Shown here: positions 32,187 through 44,924 of the stretch, piece by piece | How positions within the stretch are numbered: the stretch's first letter is position 1 | Layout of the letters: each line of letters starts with the position of its first letter | Source: Taxillus chinensis | Lineage: Eukaryota > Streptophyta > Magnoliopsida > Santalales > Loranthaceae | DNA: 64,000 nucleotides | Reading direction: 5' to 3' | Assembly (NCBI GenBank): GCA_023512835.1 | Contig: CM042085.1 | Coordinates: forward strand, 40,820,189-40,884,188 | Made by a program: the position numbers and the translations under genes | The notes under the pieces: model-generated | The model's database searches: none | What the model was told of the DNA's origin: nothing | The model's input: the letters and a program-made list of their open reading frames with translations, nothing else

Positions 32187-34366
32187 ACCATCCTTCGTGA
32201 TGCTCTCCATCTCCCCTCCGGTCCTCATCGACGAACCCGAGTCCTTGAAGTATCGTCTTCCAGCATTTGTGTCCGTCTCACTTCAACGAACATGGCGTTA
32301 TCCCTTTTCCCTTTGGGCGAATACTTAGCATCGTCTTTGATGGCTCCCTGGCCCTCTGCCTCTGTCCGCCTTCTTCCATCTCCGGAACAACAGGGTAGTT
32401 CGGTTGGTGATCCCGCCAACAGCTCTACCCCCGAGGTTAACTCTGCCTACCGGTCCACACGGATTCGGTCTGTAGCTGCTCCTTCCATCTCTCGCGGCTC
32501 CCAGCACAGTGTTCGCACTGACCCATCCGAGGTTGTAGGGCCGTCTCAGCCAAGTTGTCACCCGACTGATTCATCAGCACCTTCTGCTGCTGATGTCCCC
32601 GCGCCTAATTCTCCTGCTGTTGCTGCTGCTATTGATGCTACTATTGCTGCTGCCATGGCTAATGTCCCGGACTCACCTCCAGAAGTACCCTTGCCCCCAC
32701 TTCCTCACCCTCGAGACTATCTAGACCGTCTCCCCGCCGACACTCTTACGGACCTATGGTTCCGTTTCAGCCATGCCTCCACAGCCACCATCCCGGACAA
32801 TGATCTCCGGGTGTATTATACTCCCAATACCCAAACCCCGGAACATGTGATCATCTAGAACTTGGATCAGCTTTCTTACGCCGGCTTCCCTTCCTGACGT
32901 ATCACTCGCTGTTACCTTTGGAGCGGCCCATGACGCATGGGTTCCTTACCCTGCTGAGGCCGGGCCCTTTTCTCTTGTTGTTGCCATTCCCATTGTTGAC
33001 CTCTCTGGTTAAAGTGGATCTGCTTCCCCGGAGCGCCGCCGCTACTCCAGCTGATCCCTCTACTGCTGCTGATGATCAACCTCTCTCTCCTTCTGTGACT
33101 CCTCTGCCCGTGCACTCCTACACCTCTTCATGTGGGGGAGTCCTCCAAAGCGCCAGAGTTTGCCCTTGGGCGAGCTTCCTTTGGCACGGTCCATTCCGGA
33201 CGCTGTGCTCTCACCCGGTGGACCACCATGCTCAAGCCCAAAGCACCCAAATTGCTGCCATCGCCATCAAGGTTGATGCTCTCGACACCTAACTCCTCTT
33301 CGCGCTCACTAACTCCTCCACTTCTATGGAGCAGAAGATGGATCTTGTGGCATCTTCCATGCATTCATTGTCACCATGGCTCGTGCTCCTGCCGCTCCCC
33401 GACAATCTACCAAAACGGGGGAGAATGTGCCATCTGATCCTACTGCAACCCCTCTGCTCCTACTGGTAAGTGGCGTGCATCTACACTTCCTCTGAGAGTT
33501 CCTATCCCCAAACACAGCCACTTCTCTCAGCCCAGCTCCTCCAATGCAGCTCCTCCTTCGACTTCTCCATCTGAGGCTATCACTTTCCTCCCATCATATG
33601 TGACACTCAATCCCCATGATGCTGATGGAAGCATTTTAAATGTAATGACTCAGTATGCCTCTTCTACTGCTGAGCAAAGATATCTCACAGATATCTCCCC
33701 CTTCTCACCTCAAGATCTGAATACGTTACATACTGAGAAGGGCCTGTTCACTACTAACTACATCGACAACTTCTCTCGGGCGATAAAGATGGAGATGAGG
33801 CTGTTTTCGTCTTTGTACAAGGACAGTCACATTATTGATATCTTGCCATGCTAGTCTGAGGGTTATCTTCCAGACATAGCCCATATCCGGACCTTCATTG
33901 ATGGAACTACTGAGGACAACAAACCTTGGAGAAATCTTACCTCTGTCCTCATTCCGTACCGGGTCAAGACGCTGCATTTCATGCTTATTATCTTTCTGAT
34001 CCCCTCAAAGTAGATGCTTCTAATTGATTCCCATTAGATTGTGGAACACAAGGTAAGAAAGAATCAATTGGAACATTTGAGGCTTCGACTGACAGAAGCA
34101 GTTAAACAATCTAAGCTTTATGAAGAAATAGGTCAAACACCTTTGGCTCCTACTAAAAAGCTAAAAGCGGTGATCCGGAGCAAGAAGAATGTGCCCTAAC
34201 AGCCCCATGGAGATGTGGAGCTTTTGTCCGCTTCTTTATTAAGCCCTTCATGAAGGTAGATGAAGACTGGAACAATATCATCAATTTTACAATGGAGCAG
34301 ACAATGGAGCTTGTGAGAAAGCGGCAAACAATGATCTTCAAGTATAATAAGCCTTATGTACCTTAA
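32187..34366 (+). pseudogene. copia-1 ORF2, 3' part
   Basis: An open frame runs from 32190 to 32858: Ser/Pro/Ala-rich, with SAPSAADVPAPNSPAVAAAI, a low-complexity linker. Further blocks follow in other frames: GESSKAPE.ALGRASFGTVH near 33130, a Ser-rich heptad-like stretch to 33350, then 33600-34195 with EKGLFTTNYIDNFSRAIKM and SLYKD. It ends with FIKPFMKVDEDWNN...MIFKYNKPYVP and a stop at 34364. The copia-3 copy (59398-60675, minus) shares the blocks and the same final residues. I cannot assign a function; membrane segments are not evident. Several stops (for example at 33853 and 34011) show decay. Confidence 0.6.
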
Positions 34367-34498
34367 TGTAATATTCTTGTACCAAGGCTGAAAATGTATT
34401 CATGTTGCTAATGAATGGAATATGGAAGTAATCTTTATTTACGTGTGTTTTTTTTTTTCTTCACTTACCAGTTAGATTACAAAGGGTTTTGGCATATC

Positions 34499-34512
34499 CA
34501 TATTAGGGAGAT
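34499..34512 (+). promoter_or_regulatory. copia polypurine tract
   Basis: CATATTAGGGAGAT abuts TGTTGGATC. The minus copy at 59255 onward has the same (ATCTCCCC in plus view). It marks the following LTR as the 3' LTR of copia-1. Confidence 0.6.
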
Positions 34513-34719
34513 TGTTGGATCAAACTCAGAATTTGGATGATGCGGATAAAACCCTATATAATTTGATTTGAGGTCCTGTATGTTTGTTCTTAGTTGTTGC
34601 AAAAGATATAACCTTAATCTGGACCTTCACTCGTGAGAGCAAAGCTAAGGACAGCATACATAATCCTGATCTGGACCAACATGAGTGTCGTTAAATACTT
34701 GGTATAACTAAGTCTTCAT

Positions 34720-35345
34720 ACGGAATATGGATCCAGATGAGAATGAGTGTCATCAAATACTTGGTAAATAACCAAGTCTTTACTTCATACGGAATAAGGA
34801 TCATTCGTGCGGACTAAGAACTTAAAAGCTACGGACTAAGGAATGTGCATCTAATAAGTTAAACGGACTAAGTCAAATAGATACGAAGTAAGAATCTTAG
34901 TCTACAAAGTTGCACGGAGTAAGAGAGTTGTCATGGAGTTAAAAGTTAAGTCTTTCACTCAAACGGAACTAAAGTAAAGAAGACACGGAATAAGGAATCT
35001 GAGTCTTTCATACATGCGGGGTAAGGAAGTACTTCTACGAAATAAGGACTTGAGTCTTTATTCGCACAGAGTAAGAAAACTAGATGCGGAGTAAGGAATC
35101 CAAACCACTCACTCATGCAGAGTAAGGATGTGCTGATATGGAGTAAGCCATTCGTTCTTTTAACTCATGCAGAGTAAGGAAGCACTGACGCGGAGTAAGC
35201 ACTCCGACCTTCTCCTTCATACGGAGTAAGGAAGCGCTTACACGGAATAAGGATTCTAGTACCAAATTGATACGGAGTAAGCAATCAGTATTGCAGTAAG
35301 GATCCGAGCTTAGTTTAACATGGAGTAAGGAACCTTACACCGGAT
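34720..35345 (+). repeat. CGGAGTAAGG tandem repeats in the copia LTR
   Basis: The 10-mer CGGAGTAAGG and variants (CGGAATAAGG, CGGACTAAG, CAGAGTAAGG) recur every 20 to 40 bp, more than 15 times, between less conserved spacers. The minus-strand LTR holds the same motif (58545-59040), partly as longer units. Confidence 0.75.
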
Positions 35346-35636
35346 TTAAGAAGATGCTACTTCAACTTATCTCTTCATATTCAAAGTCACCGGCTCGCCG
35401 CTTTCCAGATGTAGACAAACTTGTTGAGAACCTAAAGCATTTTACACGTAGATCATCCGGATATGTGGACACAACCTTAACTACACTCGGGAACTTATAA
35501 AGACTCTTATGCGTTGCAAACCCAAGATCTTGAAGACCACATCCGCAGCAATTGAGGCAGAGAGATTTCCGAGAAACAGTAAATGAGCACAATGTCCAGA
35601 ACAACAAGTTCCAAAGTTGTCTCTTGTGGATGTCTC

Positions 35637-35644
35637 TATAAATA
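35637..35644 (+). promoter_or_regulatory. copia LTR TATA box
   Basis: TATAAATA, about 330 bp before the PBS and downstream of the CGGAGTAAGG array. The copia-3 LTR has lost it. Confidence 0.5.
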
Positions 35645-35974
35645 GCAACACTTGTACACTTTATAAAAGATATAAGTGAGCGTGTAATAGTTTGTGTGTT
35701 TGAACCAAAGCTCATTGAGATCATAGAGGCTAGCGTGTGAGTACTTGTAAATAGAGTGTTAAAGAGTTGTTAAGTAGGTCTAAAAGCTTTCAAGCTTTAG
35801 TCTGCTTCCATTTTGTTGTACTTATCATACTGATAATAAAATGAATACTTCCTTTATCTGGTTATTTTCCGCATTGATTCTATCTTTTAACCGGATAAGT
35901 GTTGTGTCAAAGAGTTAGAAAAGATTTTCGATAAGAGCCTATTCACCCCCTCTAGGCTCCAAGGGACCAACAAG

Positions 35975-35986
35975 TGGTATCGAGCA
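35975..35986 (+). promoter_or_regulatory. copia-2 primer binding site (initiator tRNA-Met), one base short
   Basis: TGGTATCGAGCA, two bases after the LTR, with the A of the expected CAG missing, the same lesion as in G2, G3 and G4. Confidence 0.7.
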
Positions 35987-36029
35987 AGTTCTATCTGTTC
36001 AAAGTAGAGATCCCACTCCTCTCTCATCA

Positions 36030-36499
36030 ATGGCCAAAGAAAGCGGTATGTTATTGAACACTCGCCTTAACTCGAAGGTGCACAAGAGCCCCTCCCCAAT
36101 CGTAGAAGCGATGAAAATGTTGATCCACCTCAACTTCTGCTGCTGGCCGCTTCACAACCACGGAGTTACGGTTTCACTCCAACAAAGCCACCAAAGTTCA
36201 CACTTGAGCTTTTCTCCCGGTGGAAAGCTCGCATGAGGATATTCATGGTTTTCCATGATCATCTCATGTGGCCGTGTCTTCATCAAGGAGATACCCACTC
36301 CGATGACAATCGGAGAACATGGAGTTAAAAGACCAAAGACGATGCTGAACTCACCAATGATGAAAGAGCCTGGCAATGTGCTAATGGAAAGGCTCATGGC
36401 ATATGTTATATCGTCTTTCGACTCCGAAGCTTTCCACGGACGTCCAGGCTGCACGACGCGAAAGCGGTGCGGGATAAACTACAATACTCTATGAGGGAA
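36030..36499 (+). pseudogene. gag: copia-2 gag, 5' part
   Basis: MAKESGML at 36030 starts the frame. After frame changes, SRWKARMRIFM (near 36220) matches the W-K-x-R-M-x-x-F block of copia Gag. The part ends at the G3 insertion; the 5-base target repeat is at 36500-36504. The usual Gag role is particle assembly. Confidence 0.6.
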
Positions 36500-36504
36500 G
36501 TCGG
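36500..36504 (+). repeat. Target site duplication of G3, left copy (gtcgg)
   Basis: GTCGG here and GTCAG at 45442-45446 flank G3. The one difference is again CAG versus CGG. Confidence 0.7.
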
Positions 36505-37617
36505 TGTCCACGCCCCGGATTTCCAACCCGAGAAACCGGCACGTGACTCCCCTTGTACCCACACGGTGGGCAAAGGGGTTAGGGTGCAAACCCCGAACAT
36601 AACATTTTAAACATCCATAACACATTCATGACGGTAAAGTTCATAAAAGCAATCCACAATCCAAGCCAGTCTTTATTACAACAAAATCCTCTTTTCAATC
36701 CATCCCCCTTTGGGGTTACATCAATTCTCATAAAAATAACATAAATGGTAGACAGTAAAGTAAATAAGGTCTTCCACCTTGGGGTCCCTCTAACGCCTGT
36801 ATGTTCTGAAAGAAAACACGACATAGAGGGAGGGGTGAGCAACCATAGCTCGATAGGGATCATGTCTCCCAACCCATCCCATGCTCCTAGCGTCTACATG
36901 AGTGTGTACAAGTGCGGTGTAGTGACAATAAAATGTAAACAAGTTATATTCCACATTCAAATGGCACCCACTATCCGCACCATACGGGCTTAGCCATTTA
37001 GGCTAACATATCCTGACCACTCAGGCTTAGCCACACGGGCTAACATATCCACAGCCTCTCAGGCTTAGCCACACGGGCTAACATATCCACGGCCATATAG
37101 GCTTAGCCACACGGACTAACATATCCCACGACCATATAGGCTTAGCCATACGAGCTAACGGTTCCGATCCCGGGCTTCCACGCCCACCAGGTTCCACAAG
37201 CACAAGATACAAGGTCACACTGCATTAAACCAAACACGTAGCATACACACTTTCACAAGGCATAATACCAAACACTTAGTTCGCACTGACCCATCGGGCA
37301 TAAAATCAAACACATACTAGGCATATTCACACAGACATATCCACACGGGCATTTTATCGAACACGTAATATGCACACCATCCAACACTAGAATACATCAA
37401 AACGCCATTGAAGGCCAACATCCATATAGGAGATCACACCTATATGGATTACATATAAATATAACCAGGTATAACTCCATAATCGCCTAGAACCCTAGGA
37501 CGAGAGGAGGATTTAGGAAGAGCAGAACCCCTACCTTGTATGTTCTCCTGCTCCCGTTTCCACGCAAGACTCCGACCACCCACGCAAGACGCTCCGGCAG
37601 CCACCAGAAGCTCTCCT

Positions 37618-37658
<41 letters not shown>

Positions 37659-38217
37659 GACGGCTGGTGGAGCAACAAACCCTAACCCTAAAACAAAGGG
37701 GCTTCTCCTCCTTATATAGACAACACAACATCAAAACGACGTAGTTTTGATTAAGTGAATCCCAGCATCAAAACGACGTAGTTTTGATGGAACAAGCTAT
37801 GACCTTCCCACCTCCATACACACCAAAATAGTCACAATTCCAACATGGACCTTTAGGAAAAGATCATTGGAATGTCAAAACCAAGGGAACCATGCAAAAA
37901 TATGGCTGCACGCCAATTTGAACGTGAATTCCCCAATTCACGTGCAACTCCAAATGTACTCCAAATGCGCTCAAACTTCACCCCTAGCCTCCTTGCATCA
38001 TGTAGAAGACAACCACACTTGCACGTGAAATGGACCCATTTCACGTGCACCTCACATACACGTCCGTTTGGCCTGAAACTTCGTGGTAGATAGAGGACAT
38101 CATTTTAAGCATCTTTCCTTTTGCACGTGAATTCATTTGAGCCCATTCACTAGGTCAAAATCTAGAAAAACTACTCGAAAGGCAAAGCGTGACTAACTCA
38201 AGGTACGGGTCCTTACA
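36505..38217 (-). repeat. G3 3' LTR
   Basis: TG...CA ends on the minus strand. Contents: 38-bp repeat units of the GGCTTAGCCACACGGGCTAA type (about 36980-37165), hairpin (37420-37449, stem ATCCATATAGG), CT run (37621-37656), TATA (37711-37718), palindromes (37730-37751 and 37767-37788) and G-box repeats (37920-38050). Confidence 0.85.
37711..37788 (-). promoter_or_regulatory. G3 3' LTR core promoter: two palindromes and TATA box
   Basis: Same order as in G1: two ATCAAAACGACGTAGTTTTG-type palindromes upstream of TATATAAG on the minus strand. Confidence 0.6.
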
Positions 38218-38233
38218 TCCTCTCCCCCTTAAG
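38218..38233 (-). promoter_or_regulatory. G3 polypurine tract
   Basis: CTTAAGGGGGAGAGGA on the minus strand next to the 3' LTR. Confidence 0.75.
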
Positions 38234-38559
38234 ACTTTTCGTCCTCGAAAAGAAATGACATACGAGAGAAAACAAACTCAAGCTACCCATTTGCCACACA
38301 ACGAGCCACAACACCCAAATGGGTCATACACATGAACGACGACATAACAACACATAACAAGGTACCACCATAATCCATATAATCCATAACCACATACATC
38401 ACAATAATGTATATAACACATATCCGCATGTGTGTCACAAATACACCTCAAAACACATCACAAATATGAACATATGTCTAAAAGATAATACACCAAATCA
38501 TACACAACTAATACAAGAAAACACATCACTATCGCTTGGCCAACAGCCACCTCCCATGC

Positions 38560-41500
38560 TTAAGATTGTTCGTCCTCGAACAATTCTGGGTGCTGCTCAC
38601 GCATCACGGACTCACGCTCCCAAGTCTCCTCCTTAATGCCACGGTGCTGCCACAGCACGCGAACCAAAGGAATAGCACGACCATGCAAAAGCTTTTCTCG
38701 CCGATCTAGGATACGGATAAGGGCCTCAACAACGGACATGTCATCCTCAATGTCCAATGTTCCCCAATCGATCACATGAGCGGGGTCAGGGTGATACATC
38801 CGGCAACTGGGACACGTGGAATATATTGTGCACTCGACTCAGCCGCGGTGGTAATGCTAAGCGGTAGGCTACCAGCCCCACACGATCCAGAATCTCAAAA
38901 GGACCAATAAACCGCGGAGATAGCTTGGAACCTCGCCCAAACCGTCGATGTCCACGACGTGGAGAAACACGAAGAAACACATGATCACCAACAGAAAACT
39001 CCAAAGGTCCCCGCCGCTGATCCGCATAAGATTTCTGCCGACTCGAGGTGATAGCAAACGGCGACGAATCAACTTAACCTTCTCGGTAGCCTCTTGAACC
39101 AACCTGCGGTCCCAAGAGAGTTGTCTCCCCCACCTCGGTCCAACACAACGGTGATCGGCGGGTCCGCCATACAACGCCTCAAAAGGAGCCATCCCAATGG
39201 ACGCCTGAAAAGCTATGTAGGCAAACTCCACCAAAGGAAGGTGAGTTGCCCACGAACCCCCAAAATCTAACACACAGGCCCGTAACATGTCCTCCAACGT
39301 CTGATTCGTCTTCTCTGTCTGACCGTCAGTCTCAGGGTGAAAGGCTGTACTCAAGTGAAGCTTGGTCCCCATAGCCTCCTACAAACCTGCCCAAAAACGG
39401 GAAGTGAACCGCGAATCCCGGTCGAGACAACCGATGATGGTACTCCATGCGGTCTCACAATCTCGTTCATGTACACTGACTCAAGGTCCCAATAGAGTCC
39501 CGCTCGCGAACAGCCAGGAAATGGGCCGACTTTGTGAGTCGATCCACAATCACCCAAATCATATCTTTCCTCCCCGTGGTGGGTGGAAGACCGGTCCACA
39601 AAATCCATCGCTATGTGGTCCCACTTCCACTCCGCTATGGGCAATGGTCGTAACATGCCCGCCGGCCGCCGATGCTCGGCCTTCACTGCCGACATGTGAG
39701 GCACCGCGAAACAAAGGCAGCTATATCGCGTTTCATCCCAGGCCACCAAAAATGTGCCCGAAGCGCATGGTACATCTTCGTACCCCCTGAATGCACAAAG
39801 AACTCTAGATTGGTGAAACTCCCTCATCACCTCATCCCCGAGGGAAGAAGCCACTACCAACCGCCCATGAAATGACAACTCATGCTCAGGACCCTCTGTC
39901 CGGTCCTCGGATAGCTCCCCGGCCTCAATACGGGCACGGAGAACCTCACACTCAATGTCACCCAACCTGTTCCTCCCGGACGCGCTGGTACAACTCAGGC
40001 ACAATCACCAAAGGACTCAGGGACTGTCCCACTATCACGAACAACGGGCCAGCTGCAACATCGCCAATCGCTCCATCGCCTTCGACTCTCTCACGGCCAC
40101 CTCAGCTTTCCCTTTTCTGCTCAACGCGTCAGCCACAACATTACCCTTGCCCGGGGTATAGGCGAGAGTAAAGTCAAAGGTCTGCAAATATTCCACCCAT
40201 CTCCTTTGCCTCAAATTCAAGTCCTTCTGAGTAAAGATGTACTGAAGGCTCTTGTGATCCGAGAACACCACAAACTTCTCGCCCAAGAGGTAATGCTGCC
40301 AACTCTTCAGGGCGAAGATGACGGCCGCTAACTCAAGGTCATGAGTAGGATAATTCCGCTCATGAGGCTTCACCGCCTTGACCCATAAGCCACCACACCG
40401 TGCTCCCGCATAAGCACACACCCCAAACCAACCCCGGACGCATCACGGTATACCTCATATGGGATATCCTCTCGAGGCAACCTCAACACCGGTGCGGTGG
40501 TCAAACGGGTTTTGAGAGTCTCAAACGCCTGCCGGCACTTGTCCGTCCACTCAAATTTCACTCCTTTCCTAGTCAACGCCGTCATAGGAGCCGCCAAACC
40601 GGAGAACCCCTCTACAAAACGGCGATAATACCCCGCCAAGCCAAGAAAGCTACGGATCTCAAAAACATTGGTTGGCCTCGCCCATGATGCCACGGCCTCA
40701 ATCTTGGCCGGGTCCACCCTAACTCCCTCACTGACACCACATGGCCAAGAAAGTGAACCTCCTGCGGCCAAAACTCACACTTGCTAAACTTAGCAAACAC
40801 TGTTGGTCCCTCAAGGTTTGCAACACTTGTTGCTAAGTGCTCCACATGCTCCTTCTCGGTCTTGGAATACACCAAGATATCATCAATAAACACCACCACA
40901 AACGAATCCAAGTAGGGAGCAAAGACCTGGTTCATCAAATGCATGAACACCGGCAGGCGATTAGTGAGCCCGAAAGGCATCACTACCCACTCATAATGCC
41001 CATACCTGCACCGAAAAGCCGTCATAGGGATGTCCTCCTCCCTAACCCTGAGCTGGTGATACCCCAACCGTAAATCTATTTTAGAAAACCACTGGGCCCC
41101 ACTCAATTGGTCAAATAGGTCATCTATCCGAGGCAACGGGTACTTGTTCTTCACAGTCACTGAATTCAGCTTCTTGTAGTCGATGCAAAGACGAAGTATG
41201 CCATCAGCCTTCTTAGCAAAGAGCACCGGAGCACCCCAAGGTGAGGTACTCGGTCTGATATACCCCTGGTCCCCCAAATCCTCTATTTGCCTCTGCAGCT
41301 CCCTCAGCTCGGCTGGCCCCATACGATATGCTACTTGGGAAATCGGACCCGTCCCCGGCACCAACTCAATGGTGAACTCCACACTCCTCTGAGGAGGTAA
41401 ACTCCTCAACTGGTCAGGGAAGACATCCTGAAATTGGTCTACAACAGCGGGTCATACCCTCTTTTCCACCTTACCCACCTCAGCAAAGGTCAGGGCTGCC

Positions 41501-43350
41501 AACCTGTGGGTAATGGCACCCCACTGGTCCAACACTGGCCCGGCCCGACTCACCTCGCAGTCCCACTCCCCCTGCAGGGTGCAAGAGGTCCCTGCAGGTG
41601 TCACGAACGATACACGCCGCCGATAACAATCTATCTTGGCCTGGAAAGCCATAAGCCAATCCATACCCAAGATCAGGTCAAACGTCCTCAAAGGCATTAC
41701 ATGCAAGTCAAAACTCAGCTCCACCTCTCCTAGGGTTAACACACAGTCACGACACACACGCCGTACCTCAATCATGCCTCCCACCGGAGACTCCACAACT
41801 AGGGGCCTCGCGGCCTCCACACAAGCTAACCCCAAGCCATCAATAAGAAGCTCGGCAGTGAAGGAACACGATGCACCCGTATCAAAAAGAACAGAAGCTA
41901 ACGTACGGGAAATCAAGAGGGTACCTCTAACCACCGATGGTCTCGCTCCACCCTCGGTGGTGGGGGTGGTAGCTCGGCCTCCTCCTGGTACGTCGCCTCC
42001 AGCCGCAAACACTCTTCCTTGGCCCGTGCCACCGGTCGGCTCACTCACCTGGACGCTTCCCGCCAAGGTTGCCTCCGCCTTCGGTCTGCTGCCGCTCCGG
42101 CCTCCCCTGGGGTCGGGTCCGACTCGATCATGCCTGACTAGCCTTGCCATCGACGAGCTGGTCTCTCTGCTGGTGTATGGAACCTGGCGTCCACTCCTCA
42201 TGCTTGGATGCCATGCCTCCAACTCTCTTGTTGCTACTCCGGCAAACTCGGCTCAAATGGCCTTCTCGTCCACGGCTATTGCATCGCCGGTTCTTCTTGG
42301 GACACTCCCTCTTGAAGTGGCCTTGCTCCCCACAAGAATGACAACCGTTGGGGAGTCCTCCCCGTCGGACCTTCCTGTCTGCTTACCGCCAAAGCTAGAC
42401 CTCCCCGGGGGGCACTGATGGTTGTCCCCGGGCTGCGGAAAGAACTGCTATCCCTTTCCTCGCTCTTGGGCTGCTTGGACCCGGAATCACGCTCCAACCC
42501 ACCCCGCAACGGGCGACCCCGATGGGTCCGCCTCCCATCATCCAGCTCCCTCTCGGCTATACGGGCCGTCTCCATAACCTCAAAGATAGGTCCTCAGCGT
42601 AGAATTGCCACCCTCTGCCCTAAGGGCTGGCTTGAGACCCAAGGTGAACTTGTGGGCCTTCAGGTCCTCCCTTGCCACGTCTCAAGAGCAAACCTACTCA
42701 AGCTCCGGAACTCCCGCTCATACTCGGGTACCGTCCTGGATCCCCGTTGAGCTGCCGAATTCTTCCCTCTTCTGCCATCTCACTGATTCCGGGAAGAACT
42801 CATCATGGAAGAGTTGCAAGAACTCCTCCCAAAGCATGAGTTGCACCGCACGACTCCCTGCGACACTCGTCCACCACTCCAAAGCATCCCCCTCCAGCTG
42901 CCGAATTGCCAGTCGCACCTTATCCTCTTCCCGGGGCAGGAGAAAGGAGAACACATGCTCGATCTGCCTCAACCACTGCTCAGCTACCACAGGATCATCT
43001 TCCCCCTTGAATCGCGGAGGTTGTTCCTTTCGGAACCGTGTCACCACGTCATCCTCTGCACGAGTCGATACACCACCCAGCGAACTCTCACGCTCACGAG
43101 GCGGCTCTCCTCATCGGTGGTGGTGGTGGTGGCACCACCGCCGTGGCTGCCATCTCATGGCGCACCTCCTCCCGAACATCCTGCCGGAGTCCCTCCCATA
43201 GCTCTCGTACCTCCAGCCGGATGCCTTCTCGTAGGCCGTGCCAGCAACAACGCATGCCCTCCAACGGACGGTCCCGCACCCGGACCCTCATGGGCGAGAT
43301 GACTCATCGCCCATTGCCCCGGACGCACGTGTCACTCTCCTCGGCGGCAT
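38560..43350 (-). pseudogene. gag-pol: G3 gag-pol polyprotein (Gag, PR, RT, RNase H, IN, chromodomain), frameshifted
   Basis: Start codon at 43350 and stop at 38560, the same 4,791 nt as in G2. Gag 43350-42400; the first zinc knuckle CHSCGEQGHFKREC (about 42340) is complete, while the second has Arg for its second Cys (CNSRGREGHLSRVC). Protease DTGAS at 41883-41869 is intact in an open frame 42222-41452. RT 41409-40730 has FIDD at 40890-40879. RNase H 40600-40090, integrase 40000-38870 and the chromodomain end 38835-38560 (LDRREKLLHGR) follow. It is the best conserved of the three at protease and RT. Fewer than ten frame breaks remain, several at CAG/CTG. Confidence 0.8.
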
Positions 43351-43743
43351 TCTTATTACACGAAGTAAGAAGCACAACGTCAAAACAATTTTTATAATCT
43401 ATCGCGTCACTACCTCTACCCCACTGATCAATTCCACTATCACATGACATTACACATATACATTGCATCAATCACATTGCACGATTCAAGACACATTGCC
43501 AAACAAATCGAGTTGCACATTTCACTTAATCATATGATCTTATCCACGCTTTAGCATACATTCACAAAGAAATGCAACTAGTGCCCTAATGCCAATGCAT
43601 GCAAATCCTACCACAAGACGGACTACCCTAAGTACACCTTGGAGGCTCAAAGAGGACCATGTTGATCAGGCATGTCCCTCCAGGATCCTCCAAAGGACTT
43701 AGGATAACCAGGTCCGCCCACTACCCTAGGCCAACTAGACCAT

Positions 43744-43757
43744 GCTCGATACCATAT
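43744..43757 (-). promoter_or_regulatory. G3 primer binding site (initiator tRNA-Met), one base short
   Basis: The minus strand reads TGGTATCGAGCA, lacking the A of CAG. Confidence 0.7.
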
Positions 43758-44877
43758 TGTCACACCCCAGGATTTCCAACCGGAGGAAACCGGTACGTGA
43801 CTCCCCTTGTACCCACACGGAGGGCAAATGGGTTAGGGTGCAAACCCCGAATATAATATTTTAAACATCCACAACACATTCAAGACAGTAAAGTTCATAA
43901 AAGCAATCCACAATCCAAACCAGTCTTTATTACAACAAAATCCTCTTTTCAATCCATCCCCACTGGGGTTACATCAATTCTCATAAAAATAACATAAATG
44001 GTAGACAGTAAAGTAAATAAGGTCTTCCACCTTGGGGTCCCTCCTAACGCCCGTATGTTCCTCGAAAGAAAACACAACATGGAGGGAGGGGTGAGCAACC
44101 ATAGCTCAATAGGGATCATGTCTCCCCAACCCATCCCATGCTCCTAGCGTCTACATGAGTGTGTACGGGTGCAGTGTAGTGACAATAAAATGTAAACAAG
44201 TTATATTCCACATTCAAATGGCACCCACCTATGCACACCATACAGGCTTAGCCATTTAGAGCTAACATATCCACAACCACTCGGGCTTAGCCACACGGGC
44301 TAACATATCCACACCTCTCAGGCTAGCCACACCGGCTAACATATCCACGGCCATATAGGCTTAGCCACACGGACTAACATATCCACAGCCTTATAGGCTT
44401 AGCCATACAAGCTACAGTTCCATCCAAGGGCTTCCACGGCCACCAGGTTCCACAAGCACAAAGATACAAGGTCACACAAGGCATTAAACCAAACACGTAG
44501 CATACACACTTTCACAGGCATAATACCAAACACTTAGTTCGCACAGCCCATCAGGCATAAAATCAAACACATACTAGGCATGTTCACACAGACATATCCA
44601 CACAGGCATTTTATCGAACACTTAATATGCACACCATCCAACACTAGAATACATCAAAAACTGCCATTGAAGGCCAACATCCATATAGGAGATCACACCT
44701 ATATGGATTATATATAAATATAACCAGGTATAACTCTATAATCTGCCCTAGAACCCAAGGATAGAGGAGGATTTAGGAAGAACAGAACCCCTACCTTGTA
44801 TGTTCTCCTGCTCCCGCTTCCACGCAAGACTCCGACCACCCACGCAAGACGCTCCGGCAGCCACCAGAAGCTCTCCT

Positions 44878-44924
<47 letters not shown>

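Larger units (their letters stand above)
34513..35972 (+). repeat. copia SIRE-type LTR shared by copia-1 (3') and copia-2 (5')
   Basis: TGTTGGATC...GGGACCAACA, 1,460 bp, with a PPT on its left and a PBS on its right. The TATA box is at 35637-35644. The end CTATTCACCCCCTCTAGG followed by a PBS for initiator tRNA-Met is typical of SIRE/Maximus copia elements. The minus copy is at 57940-59254. Confidence 0.8.

Noticed and set aside
32292..32858. A host gene for a Ser/Pro/Ala-rich protein
   Set aside because: The frame continues copia-1 ORF2, and its downstream blocks recur in copia-3.
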